Shown one piece after another: positions 24,680-32,424 of a stretch of DNA of 41,008 nt. The position numbers and the translations under genes are program-made. A model generated the notes under the pieces. That model did no database searches, was not told the origin of the DNA, and saw only the letters and a list, made by a program, of their open reading frames with translations. Origin of the DNA: Jannaschia donghaensis (GTDB lineage Bacteria > Pseudomonadota > Alphaproteobacteria > Rhodobacterales > Rhodobacteraceae); NCBI RefSeq assembly GCF_001403795.1, contig NZ_CXSU01000012.1:462888-503895 (forward strand). The letters run 5' to 3'. Position 1 is the stretch's first letter; the number at the start of each line of letters is the position of its first letter.

Positions 24680-25329
24680 AACACGAACCCCCGCGATTTG
24701 GAAAAGCCCGGCAGGACCGGGGCCGTGGCGTTAAAGGCATAGCGCCATCCCAGGTGCCCCTCGATCAACGTGCCGACCCGAACCTCTCCGTTCGCCCCGT
24801 CGGCGAACACCGCAGATATGCGCCCGCCTTCGGCCAGTTGCGACGTAAGCGTCTCGGGCACGGTTTCGACCGCGCCTTCGATGACGATAACGTCGAACAG
24901 ACCCGCCTTGGCGGCCCCATCGACCAGCGCGCCCTGAAGCACCACGGCATTGTCGATTTCGTGCTGGGTCAATGTCGCTTCCGCTTCCGATGCGAGGTCG
25001 GCCTCCTCTTCGACCATGACGACCGAGTCCGCCATGTGGGCCAAGACGGCTGCCGAATATCCAAGGCCGCCGCCGATGACCAGAACCTGATCCGTCCGCT
25101 GAATATCGAGTGCGTCCAGCATCTTGGCCAGAACCCGCGCTTCCATCATCTCCCGTCCCGATCCAAGGTTTACGGGCGCATCCATATAGGCGACCGGCTG
25201 TGCCGGACCCGGAACGAACGCTTCGCGCGGGATGTCGAGCATTGCTGAAATGATCGGAAATTTGGTCACGTCGGACGGCCGGACCTGCGTGTCGACCATG
25301 ACTGTTCGAAGGGTCTGGGAGGCGACCAT
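24676..25329 (-). CDS. Pcm-type protein-L-isoaspartate methyltransferase-like protein
   Basis: A 217-aa SAM-dependent methyltransferase of the Pcm family, which repairs isoaspartyl residues in proteins. SAM motif I is VLVIGGGLGYSAAVLA (residues 82-97); IPREAFVP and PVNLGSGRE are family segments. The alphaproteobacterial copies next to tolC are divergent from E. coli Pcm, so isoaspartyl repair is not certain. The frame opens with TTG at 25368, but the ATG at 25329 fits better. MVDTQVRPSDVTKFP at codon 11 is another possible start. It is coupled to tolC by an ATGA overlap. Confidence 0.8.
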   Translation of the reverse strand: MVASQTLRTVMVDTQVRPSDVTKFPIISAMLDIPREAFVPGPAQPVAYMDAPVNLGSGREMMEARVLAKMLDALDIQRTDQVLVIGGGLGYSAAVLAHMADSVVMVEEEADLASEAEATLTQHEIDNAVVLQGALVDGAAKAGLFDVIVIEGAVETVPETLTSQLAEGGRISAVFADGANGEVRVGTLIEGHLGWRYAFNATAPVLPGFSKSRGFVL

Positions 25330-25428
25330 AAGAAGTGAACCTGTCGGTTTAATTTCGTTGAGATCCAAAAAGCATGTCTCGTGCCGCGCTGCAACGTCGA
25401 ATAGGCTGATCGGCGGAGGACTGATGCC

Positions 25429-25457
25429 TTGCAGGACCGGTGACGAGACGCTAGAGC
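25429..25457 (+). promoter_or_regulatory. Candidate tRNA-Cys promoter
   Basis: TTGCAG (25429-25434), 17 bases, then TAGAGC (25452-25457). The predicted start is near 25464, 7 bases before the tRNA. The -35 is the same as that of the tRNA-Glu promoter. Confidence 0.45.
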
Positions 25458-25470
25458 GTCCCCACCCTGC

Positions 25471-25544
25471 GGCGAGTTGGCGGAGTGGTTACGCAGCGGA
25501 TTGCAAATCCGTGTACAGGAGTTCGATTCTCCTACTCGCCTCCA
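25471..25544 (+). tRNA. tRNA-Cys (anticodon GCA)
   Basis: A full cloverleaf: acceptor stem GGCGAGT/ACTCGCC, anticodon stem GCGGA/TCCGT with loop TTGCAAA, and T-loop GTTCGATTC. Discriminator T and an encoded CCA end it at 25544. The anticodon GCA gives cysteine. It marks the border between the mostly core left part and the accessory metabolic block on the right. Confidence 0.96.
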
Positions 25545-25663
25545 TCCCCGATGCATATGTTCGAACGACCCAAGCGGCACGTCTTGCGCCTTGCCGTCGT
25601 GCAGCGATCAAAGTGGGGCTGCGGTGCATGTCCTGCGGCCACGCGAACGGGCGGTTTCGAATG

Positions 25664-27412
25664 TCAGATTACCCGGAGATGGGGCTTGTCGGGGTCCGGT
25701 TTCGCAGCGAGGGCGGTGGCGGCATCGTGCTGCGACAGGAAGACTTGTCCCGTCAGAGTATCGAGGAAATGCGATCGCCGAAGTCTGTCCATCACCGGAC
25801 CCTTCACCTCCGACAGATGCAGCGTCACGTCCATTTCCGACAGGCGACGGTTGATCGCTTCGAGCGACTCCAGCGCGCTCAGGTCGATCTCATTGATCGC
25901 GGCACATTGCAGGACCAGATTTCGCACCTTCGGGTCGGTGGCGACGCGGGCGTGGATGAAGTCCTCCAGATAACGCGCATTCGCGAACCAAAGGCTTTCG
26001 TCTATGCGCAGGGTTACCGTTCTGGGATCGGTCTGCACGTCGTGGCGCAGGATATTGCGGAAATGCTCGGTGCCCGGCACCCGACCGACTTCGGCGATAT
26101 GGGGTCGGGCGGCGCGGTGAAGATGGAGGCCGACCGAAAGGGACACGCCCGCCGCGACGCCGACCTCCACGCCGAACCCAAGGGTCAGGACGATGGTGGC
26201 GGCCACGGCGGCGAAATCGGCCTTGGAATAGCGCCAGGCGCGTCTGAGCAAGCCGAGATCGACAAGGCCCAGCACCGCGACGATGATGGTCGCGGCCAGG
26301 GTCGCCTTGGGCAGGAAGTGGATCAACGGCGTCAGGGTCAGCGCGACAAGGGCAAGGCCGGTTGCCGTGAACGCCCCCGCCGCTGGCGTGCGTGCGCCTG
26401 CGTCGAAATTGACGATGGACCGCGAAAATCCGCCCGTGACCGGAAAGCCGCCGGTGAAGGCGGCACCGAGGTTCGCGGCGCCAAGGCCCAGCAACTCCTG
26501 ATCCGGGTCGATCCGTTGCCGCCGCTTCGCCGCAAGGGTCTGTGCGACGGAAACCGACTCCACGAAGCCGATGATCGAGATAAGGAACGCCGGCAGGAGC
26601 AGCTGCCGGATCAAAGCGGGGTCGAACGCGGGAACGGTCAGCGGGGGCAAACTGCCGGGAACGACCCCTACGATTGCGACACCCTGTGCATCGAGGTCGA
26701 ACCGCCAGACGGCCAGCGTCGTGGCGACGATGGCCAGGACCGGGCCGATCTTGGTCAACGTGTCCGCGGCACCCTCGGTCAGGTGCCGGCGCAGGAGGAG
26801 CGGTTTGAGACCGGAGCGGACCCAGAACAGGAACACCAGCGCGCACGCCCCCAGGACCAGCGTCATCGGATCGGTCTGAGGCAAGTTGGACGCGAGCGAG
26901 GTGAAGAGATCGGGCAGGCTGTGCCCCTCCGCCTCGATGCCGAGGATGTGGCGCAACTGACTGGCCGCGATCAGAAGACCAGACGCGGTGATGAACCCGC
27001 CGATGACCGGATGGGAAAGGTAGTTCGCCAGAAGACCCAGGCGCAGAATACCCAGAGCGATCAGGATGACCCCTGAAAGACCCGCCAGCGTCAGCGCCGC
27101 CGCAGCGTAGGCGGCAGTGCCTTGCTGCACCACTTCGCCCAGGGCGGCGGCCGTCATCAGCGACACCACGGCCACCGGCCCGACGGCCAGTGTCCGACTT
27201 GTCCCGAATACGGCATAAAGCAGGATCGGAACGATCGACGCATAGAGCCCGGCCTGCGGCGGCAACCCCGCCAGCATCGCATAGGCCAGCGACTGCGGTA
27301 CCAGCATGATCGTGACGATCATCGCCGCAAGCAGATCCCCGGTCAGGTCGCGCCGGGAATACCGGCGTCCCCAGGCCAGGACCGGCAGGTACTTTTCGAT
27401 ACGCGCGGTCAT
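25664..27412 (-). CDS. SulP-family anion transporter with STAS domain
   Basis: A 582-aa SLC26/SulP transporter for sulfate or related anions such as bicarbonate. The membrane part (about residues 15-430) includes the SulP signature PPQAGLYASIVPILLYAVFGTSR and GGFPVTGGFSRS near the substrate site. A C-terminal STAS domain (about 445-560) contains VLQCAAINEIDLSALESLE. The ATG overlaps the SQR-fusion stop by 4 bases, so it is the last gene of the sulfide operon. Here it may export sulfate or sulfite made by sulfide oxidation, which is inference from context. Confidence 0.9.
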   Translation of the reverse strand: MTARIEKYLPVLAWGRRYSRRDLTGDLLAAMIVTIMLVPQSLAYAMLAGLPPQAGLYASIVPILLYAVFGTSRTLAVGPVAVVSLMTAAALGEVVQQGTAAYAAAALTLAGLSGVILIALGILRLGLLANYLSHPVIGGFITASGLLIAASQLRHILGIEAEGHSLPDLFTSLASNLPQTDPMTLVLGACALVFLFWVRSGLKPLLLRRHLTEGAADTLTKIGPVLAIVATTLAVWRFDLDAQGVAIVGVVPGSLPPLTVPAFDPALIRQLLLPAFLISIIGFVESVSVAQTLAAKRRQRIDPDQELLGLGAANLGAAFTGGFPVTGGFSRSIVNFDAGARTPAAGAFTATGLALVALTLTPLIHFLPKATLAATIIVAVLGLVDLGLLRRAWRYSKADFAAVAATIVLTLGFGVEVGVAAGVSLSVGLHLHRAARPHIAEVGRVPGTEHFRNILRHDVQTDPRTVTLRIDESLWFANARYLEDFIHARVATDPKVRNLVLQCAAINEIDLSALESLEAINRRLSEMDVTLHLSEVKGPVMDRLRRSHFLDTLTGQVFLSQHDAATALAAKPDPDKPHLRVI

Positions 27413-29082
27413 TCCGCGTCGATGGTTTCTGGCTGGACCAGCCATTCCCGGCCCTTGAGCATGCCCTGCCAGTACATCGGCGGCAGGATCTTCTCCTTGA
27501 GCAGCCATGCCGCGCGGCTGGGCCGCGTGCCGTCGATGATCGCCTTCGGAAAGGTCGGCATCAGCGTTCCGCCATAACCGAACTCCGCCAGGACGATCTT
27601 CCCGCGCTCCACCGTAAGGGGGCAGGAGCCATAGCCGCTGTATTGCGCCGTGGGCGCGCGACCGTTCATGTCGGCCGACACGTTGGTGGCGACGACCGGG
27701 GCCTGCACGCGCGCGGCTGCAGCGGTCTTGGCATTGGGCGTATTGGTCACATCGCCCAATGCCCAGATGTTTTCGTGGGTCCTGTGCCGCAGGGTCGCCT
27801 GATCGACGTCGATCCAGCCGCTCTCGTCCACCAAGGGGGAAACGCGGATGAAATCGGGGGCCGTCTGCGGCGGGCAGACATGCAGCATGTCGAACTCCAG
27901 CTCGACCGTCGTCGGGGCCGCGTTCGGTGCCTTGACCTGAAAGGTGGCGACGCGGGCGGGCCCGTCGACGGCGATCAGATCGTGATGGAAATCGAGCGTC
28001 GCGCCATAGCGGTCGACGTATTCCATCAGCGCGGGGACGTAGTCCTTGACGCCGAACAGGCTTGGACCGGCGGTCGCGAAGGTGATGTCGATGTCCGACA
28101 GGACGCCGCGGCGACGCCAGGCATCGGCGGACAGATACATCGCCTTTTGCGGGGCCCCCGCGCATTTGATCGGCATCTGCGGTTGCGTGAAGATCGCGCG
28201 GCCGCGGTCCAGTCCGCGCACCAACTCCCACGTGTAGGGGGCCAGATCGTAGCGATAGTTCGATGTCACGCCGTTTCGGCCCAGCGTCTCGACCAGGCCG
28301 TCGATCGCGTGCCAGTCGAGCTTCAGGCCCGGACAGACGATCAGATGCTCGTATCGGATCACCCGGCAACCATCCACGATGACGGCATCGGCGTCTGGCT
28401 CGAAGGCGGCAACGGCGGCTTTGATCCAGCGCACGCCTGCGGGGATCAACGATCCCATCGTGCGCACCGTGTCCTTGGCGTCGAAGATGCCGCCGCCCAC
28501 CATGGTCCAGCCGGGTTGATAGTAATGCGTCTCTGCCGGGTCGATGATCGCGATCTGCGCGCGCGGCTGTCGTTTGCGCAGGCTGGCGGCAACAGCGATG
28601 CCGGCGGCCCCCCCGCCCACGATGACGACCTCGAAACAGGCATCGGGCGCGTCCGTCGGTGTCTTGCCGCCGTTCGCGATGCGCCGCACGACGCCCCCCA
28701 TATCATAGCCCGCGTCCTTGGCCGTCCGCAGGATGCGGGGCAGGTCCAAGCGGTCCGCCTGCGACAGCGCCCAGAGCGTTGTGGACCGCGTGCCGGTCCG
28801 GCAATAGGCCAGAACCGGGCCCGGCAATCCGGTCAGCGCCGCGTCGAAGGCAGTGGCATCTTCGTCGCTCACCTTGCCGGCGACGATCGGCAGATAGCGC
28901 GCCTCCAGCCCGTAATCGGCCGCCGCCGCCGCGACCTCTTCGAAGGTGGGTTGGTCGGGTCCCTCGCCGTCGGGCCGATTGCAGATCACGGCGCGGAAGC
29001 CCAGTCGCGCCACCTCCGCCATGTCGGAAGGGGTCAGCTGTGGGCCGACGGACAGCCGGTCGGAGATGGTCCTGACGTCCAT
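27409..29082 (-). CDS. DUF442 phosphatase-like/sulfide:quinone oxidoreductase fusion
   Basis: A 557-aa two-domain protein. Residues 1-140 are a DUF442/TIGR01244 domain, as in Blh proteins, with the tyrosine-phosphatase-like loop CRTGTRS (Cys94-Arg99); it may act as a sulfurtransferase or phosphatase. Residues 150-557 are a flavoprotein that oxidises sulfide to persulfide and passes electrons to quinone. The FAD site is GGGAAG (156-161). Redox cysteine candidates are Cys250 (IVCPG), Cys307 (IKCAGAPQK) and Cys403 (HVCPPQ); the IKCAGAPQK segment is like mitochondrial SQOR. It lies 10 bases after the persulfide dioxygenase gene. In classic Blh the DUF442 domain is instead joined to the metallo-beta-lactamase domain. 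Confidence 0.92.
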   Translation of the reverse strand: MDVRTISDRLSVGPQLTPSDMAEVARLGFRAVICNRPDGEGPDQPTFEEVAAAAADYGLEARYLPIVAGKVSDEDATAFDAALTGLPGPVLAYCRTGTRSTTLWALSQADRLDLPRILRTAKDAGYDMGGVVRRIANGGKTPTDAPDACFEVVIVGGGAAGIAVAASLRKRQPRAQIAIIDPAETHYYQPGWTMVGGGIFDAKDTVRTMGSLIPAGVRWIKAAVAAFEPDADAVIVDGCRVIRYEHLIVCPGLKLDWHAIDGLVETLGRNGVTSNYRYDLAPYTWELVRGLDRGRAIFTQPQMPIKCAGAPQKAMYLSADAWRRRGVLSDIDITFATAGPSLFGVKDYVPALMEYVDRYGATLDFHHDLIAVDGPARVATFQVKAPNAAPTTVELEFDMLHVCPPQTAPDFIRVSPLVDESGWIDVDQATLRHRTHENIWALGDVTNTPNAKTAAAARVQAPVVATNVSADMNGRAPTAQYSGYGSCPLTVERGKIVLAEFGYGGTLMPTFPKAIIDGTRPSRAAWLLKEKILPPMYWQGMLKGREWLVQPETIDAE

Positions 29083-29092
29083 TGCCCTCTCC

Positions 29093-29974
29093 TCAGATGC
29101 CGTTGACGGGAATTTTCAGAACGGGGTGCCCGGCGTCGTCCGTCGGAACCTCCCCCGCACGCATGTTCACCTGGAGCGACGGAAGGATCAGGCTTGGCAC
29201 CGCGAGCGACGCATCCCGCTCGGTCCGCATCTTGATGAAGGCCGCGCGTGTCGTGCCGTCGCCGACGTGGATGTTGTCGGCCTTTTCGGCGGCGACCGTC
29301 GTTTCCCAGGCGATGTCGCGGCCACCGGGGCCGTAATCATGGCACATGAACAGCCGCATTGCCCCCGGCAGGGCAAGGATGCGCTGGATGCTGTCGTAAA
29401 GCACGCCCGCGTCGCCGCCCGGAAAGTCCGCGCGCGCCGACCCGCCGTCGGGCATGAACAGAGTGTCGCCGACGAAGGCCGCATCGCCGATGATGTGGGT
29501 CATGCAGGCGGGGGTGTGGCCGGGGGTGTGCATCGTGATGCACTCCATCTGACCCACGGCATAGGTGTCGCCGTCGCGGAACAGCCGGTCGAACTGGCTG
29601 CCGTCACGCTGAAATTCGGTACCTTCGTTGAAGATCTTGCCGAATGTTTCCTGCACGGTGACGATCTCCGCGCCGATGCCGATCTGGCCGCCCAGCCGAT
29701 CCTGGATATAGGGCGCAGCCGACAGGTGATCGGCGTGGACATGGGTCTCGATGATCCAGTCGAGCGTCAGGCCGCGCGTGCGAACCTCCTCGATCAGCAG
29801 GTCCGCGTGATCGTAGGTGATCCGCCCGGCGGCGTAGTCGATGTCCATGACGCTGTCGATGATCGCGCAATGGTCGCTGGCCGGATCCTTGACGATATAG
29901 CTGATGGTGTTCGTCGCCGGGTCGAAATGCGCCGACACGTCGGGGTGGATGTCCATGTTGACGGAAGGGGTCAT
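29093..29974 (-). CDS. ETHE1/Blh-like persulfide dioxygenase
   Basis: A 293-aa metallo-beta-lactamase-fold protein predicted to oxidise glutathione persulfide to sulfite with non-haem iron. Metal ligands are in THVHADH (residues 77-83), HTPGH (149-153) and VGDTLF (Asp170), with a later CHDYG histidine. The GGSARADFPGGDA segment is the substrate loop typical of the ETHE1/Blh group. The ATG at 29974 follows AAAGGAG by 5 bases. It sits between the YeeE pair and SQR, so persulfide made by SQR would be its substrate. Confidence 0.9.
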   Translation of the reverse strand: MTPSVNMDIHPDVSAHFDPATNTISYIVKDPASDHCAIIDSVMDIDYAAGRITYDHADLLIEEVRTRGLTLDWIIETHVHADHLSAAPYIQDRLGGQIGIGAEIVTVQETFGKIFNEGTEFQRDGSQFDRLFRDGDTYAVGQMECITMHTPGHTPACMTHIIGDAAFVGDTLFMPDGGSARADFPGGDAGVLYDSIQRILALPGAMRLFMCHDYGPGGRDIAWETTVAAEKADNIHVGDGTTRAAFIKMRTERDASLAVPSLILPSLQVNMRAGEVPTDDAGHPVLKIPVNGI

Positions 29975-29984
29975 ATCGCTCCTT

Positions 29985-30413
29985 TCAGGCCGCGGGGGCC
30001 GGGGTGAAAGTTTGCAGGGCGCGGGCGATCCAGATGCCCGCCGCGACGCTGGCCACGAAAACGAAGACGTCCGGCATCAGCGTGCCCAAAGCCGGAAGCG
30101 CGCCGCCGGGACAGAAGCCGGCAATTCCCCAGCCGACCCCGAACAGGGCCGACCCGCCGATCAGGCGCGCATCGAGGTCGGTCTTGGTGGGCAGCATGAA
30201 CCGCGCTTCCAGCATCGGGCCCGGACGGCGCAGGACATAGCGATAGCCGACGAATGTCACGATCAGGGCCCCGCCCATCACGAAGGCCAAACTGGGGTCC
30301 CAGGTTCCAAAGACGTCGAAGAAATTCAGGACCTTGGCCGGGTTTGCCATCCCCGACAGAGAGATGCCGATACCGAAGACGAGGCCGACGAAATAGCTGA
30401 CGATCAGACGCAT
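29985..30413 (-). CDS. YeeE/YedE-like half transporter (DUF6691-like)
   Basis: A 142-aa membrane protein with four predicted spans and the conserved GFCPGGA motif, in which a cysteine of this type guides thiosulfate in the full-length YeeE/TsuA transporter. It is half the size of YeeE and pairs with the gene just before it (3-base gap). Together they probably form a sulfur-compound channel. The ligand (thiosulfate or a persulfide form) is not known for this pair. Confidence 0.85.
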   Translation of the reverse strand: MRLIVSYFVGLVFGIGISLSGMANPAKVLNFFDVFGTWDPSLAFVMGGALIVTFVGYRYVLRRPGPMLEARFMLPTKTDLDARLIGGSALFGVGWGIAGFCPGGALPALGTLMPDVFVFVASVAAGIWIARALQTFTPAPAA

Positions 30414-30416
30414 GTT

Positions 30417-30848
30417 CTATCCCCCGATGATATGGCGGATGACGAAGACCGTGACCGCCGTGGTGAACATGAAGGTGAGTGTCGCGACGATGGACCGGGG
30501 CGAAAGCCGCGCCATGCCGCAGACCCCGTGGCCCGAGGTGCAGCCCGATCCGACGCTCGCCCCGATCCCGACGATCAGGCCCCCGACGATCAGCATCGGC
30601 GTCGGGACCGGGACCTGCACCACCGGCATCGCACCGGTCGCCAGCAGAATGGCGGCCGGCCCGCTGACCATTCCGGCCAACAGCGCCGCGCGCCAGGCGA
30701 ACTCGGACGTCGATGTGGGCGTCACGATGCCAGACAAGATGCCCGTCGCCCCCATGATGCGCCCCGAAAACGCCATGAGCATGACGGCCGACAGACCGAT
30801 GAGCACGCCGCCCAGAAGCGATTGCAGGGGGGTGAAGACCGTTTCCAT
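30417..30848 (-). CDS. YeeE/YedE-family half transporter
   Basis: A 143-aa membrane protein with four predicted spans and the motif GSGCTSGHGVCGMARLS, the hallmark of the first half of YeeE/YedE transporters (two cysteines lining the pathway). It is a split half that pairs with the downstream gene. The ATG at 30848 has a GGGAGG ribosome site that lies inside the end of the 61-aa gene upstream. Confidence 0.87.
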   Translation of the reverse strand: METVFTPLQSLLGGVLIGLSAVMLMAFSGRIMGATGILSGIVTPTSTSEFAWRAALLAGMVSGPAAILLATGAMPVVQVPVPTPMLIVGGLIVGIGASVGSGCTSGHGVCGMARLSPRSIVATLTFMFTTAVTVFVIRHIIGG

Positions 30849-30851
30849 GCC

Positions 30852-31037
30852 TCACACCTCCCGCAAGGAAAGGGGCGGGGCATTGACGGCCATCAAGCCA
30901 AGGGTTTCGTCGGCCAGGGCCAGCAGATGAACGCTCAGGGTGCGAACCATCGCGACACCGTACTCAGGCACGCGCACGCCCTGCGCAAGGGTGGGCAGGA
31001 TGCTGGTCAGATGATCGATGTGGGGCAGCGTGGCCAT
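30852..31037 (-). CDS. 61-aa hypothetical protein, first in sulfide operon
   Basis: A short protein not recognised as any family: mostly helical, no cysteine, no clear membrane span. It is judged real because its ATG follows GGAGG by 8 bases, it lies 3 bases before the YeeE gene with that gene's ribosome site inside its end, and it is the first frame after the candidate operon promoter. It may be a small partner of the transporter or a leader peptide that helps translation of the next gene. Confidence 0.6.
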   Translation of the reverse strand: MATLPHIDHLTSILPTLAQGVRVPEYGVAMVRTLSVHLLALADETLGLMAVNAPPLSLREV

Positions 31038-31063
31038 GGGTGAAACCTCCGTTCGTTTCAGCC

Positions 31064-31106
31064 ATTCTACCCTGCGACACGGTCCGCCGTCGGTGACAAT
31101 GTCACC
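31064..31106 (-). promoter_or_regulatory. Sulfide operon promoter with palindromic operator
   Basis: A perfect 15-base inverted repeat, GGTGACA-A-TGTCACC, occupies 31092-31106. On the minus strand TAGAAT (31069-31064) is a good -10 and predicts a start near 31057. The palindrome centre is then at about -42, the class II activator position of the Crp/Fnr family, and no good -35 is present. A Crp/Fnr regulator gene ends 18 bases upstream. The half-site does not match the FNR TTGAT consensus. Confidence 0.6.
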
Positions 31107-31124
31107 ATCGCCTCCGAAAATCCG

Positions 31125-31793
31125 TCAGTCCTGCGTCAGACGCTCCAACGCGGATCGATCCAGGATGTCGACGGTGCCGCGCTGCTGCGCGATCCAGCCG
31201 CGGCGCTGAAATTCCTGTAACTGGCGCGACACGACTTCGCGCGCGGTGCCCAGTTCGACCGATAGCTTCTGATGCGTCGTCCGAAGCTGTCCGGCCCCTT
31301 CCGACAGGTCCAGTAATTTCTGCGCCAGACGGATATCGACCCGTTGGAAGGCCACTTCGTCGATGACGAGGAACAGGTCGGTAATCCGCTTGGAAAAGGC
31401 CGCGAACACAAAGGTGCGGAAGGCCGACGACTGCGCGACCAGGTCGTCGAAGACACCGCGCGGCACGGCGGCGGCGCGCACGGCGGTTTCGGCGACCCCT
31501 TCGGCGGAATAATCGTCATAGGCCAAAAGGCACGCCGTGGTCAGCACGCAGCTTTCGCCCGCATGGATGCGGTACAGGACGATTTCGCGCCCGGTGTCCG
31601 ACACCTGCTGCACCCGGACGACCCCGTCCAGAAGGAACAGCATGTTCTCGGGCGACTTGCCGGGGCCGAAGACAAGGGTTCCGGGCGCGATGTCCACCAT
31701 TCGCCCGCGTGCCAGCAACAGGTCGCGGATCGGCTGTTCCAGCCGCGCCAGCCCCGGAAAACGGGCGGTCCAGTCTTCGATGTCGGTCGTCAT
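31125..31793 (-). CDS. Crp/Fnr-family regulator of the sulfide operon
   Basis: A 222-aa transcription factor with an N-terminal cyclic-nucleotide-like beta barrel (about 25-115), a dimer helix (about 125-150) and a C-terminal winged helix-turn-helix. The recognition helix reads TAREVVSRQL, with the FNR-type E186-xx-S189-R190 pattern. It lacks the N-terminal cysteine cluster of oxygen-sensing FNR, but has Cys82 and Cys88 in GESCVLTTACLL, possible thiol or persulfide sensors. The ATG at 31793 is chosen from the domain start; it follows the lipoprotein gene by 10 bases. GTGACAATG at its start codon repeats nine bases of the downstream operator, so self-control is possible. Confidence 0.85.
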   Translation of the reverse strand: MTTDIEDWTARFPGLARLEQPIRDLLLARGRMVDIAPGTLVFGPGKSPENMLFLLDGVVRVQQVSDTGREIVLYRIHAGESCVLTTACLLAYDDYSAEGVAETAVRAAAVPRGVFDDLVAQSSAFRTFVFAAFSKRITDLFLVIDEVAFQRVDIRLAQKLLDLSEGAGQLRTTHQKLSVELGTAREVVSRQLQEFQRRGWIAQQRGTVDILDRSALERLTQD

Positions 31794-31803
31794 TGTCACG
31801 TCG

Positions 31804-32424
31804 CTAGCCCCGCGCGTTGTCCGCTGTCCAGTCCGCAAGACGCGGCAGAATGCCGTCCATCGCCCGCTGGAACCCCGGCACAATCGCGCCCGGATCGTCC
31901 GTCGCGGCGATTGCGGACCCGATGAAATCGCGCGATGCCATCAACCGCTGGTCGCGGTCGCGGATCAGGGAGGCGGACATCGCGATGCGGATGGGAACGA
32001 TCGCCGTGTCGGCGCCGGGCTCCGCCTGGAAGGCGTCGATCCGCAAAAGCAGGGCAAGGTCGGGCACCGGTCCGTTTTCGACCGACCCGACATGCGCCAG
32101 CCGACCTGCGCCGGCGATGGACCGGATGACCACCGATTGCACCAACGCGGGCACCGCATCCGCCCATTTCGCGTCCGCCAGATATGCGATGGCCAGCGGG
32201 TTGGGCTTGATCAGAATGCGGTCGATGTCGATGGCTGCGGGGGCTTCGGGACGCGCCACCACCAGGGTCAGGGACCGGCGCGGGCCCGTGGTCCCGGCCA
32301 CCGGGGCAAGGTCATAGGTGGGAAGCGCGGGTGCCCCGTTCAGCGCCGTCAACGTGGCGCAGCCGGGAAGGGTGCCGATCAGGCCCAGTGCGACCGCGCG
32401 GCGGGTCAGATAGGTCATGCTCAT
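31804..32424 (-). CDS. PqiC-like ABC transport auxiliary lipoprotein
   Basis: A 206-aa lipoprotein of the DUF330/ABC-type transport auxiliary (PqiC, LptE-like) group. It has a short signal with lipobox LPGC (Cys22), then a PTYDLAP segment and two mixed alpha/beta halves. Members sit at the outer membrane and help MCE-type transporters move lipids. The ATG at 32424 overlaps the mlaD stop by 4 bases; an ATG two codons later is an alternative. It is the fourth and last gene of the MCE unit. Confidence 0.8.
   Translation of the reverse strand: MSMTYLTRRAVALGLIGTLPGCATLTALNGAPALPTYDLAPVAGTTGPRRSLTLVVARPEAPAAIDIDRILIKPNPLAIAYLADAKWADAVPALVQSVVIRSIAGAGRLAHVGSVENGPVPDLALLLRIDAFQAEPGADTAIVPIRIAMSASLIRDRDQRLMASRDFIGSAIAATDDPGAIVPGFQRAMDGILPRLADWTADNARG

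Noticed and set aside
25545-25663. Short frame between tRNA-Cys and the SulP gene
   Set aside because: Only shadow frames with no ribosome site are present; nothing recognisable is encoded.
31038-31124. Reading the palindrome at 31092 as a terminator of the crp gene
   Set aside because: The stem is only 7 bp with a single central base, which cannot form a stable RNA loop, and there is no T-run; an operator is a better fit.
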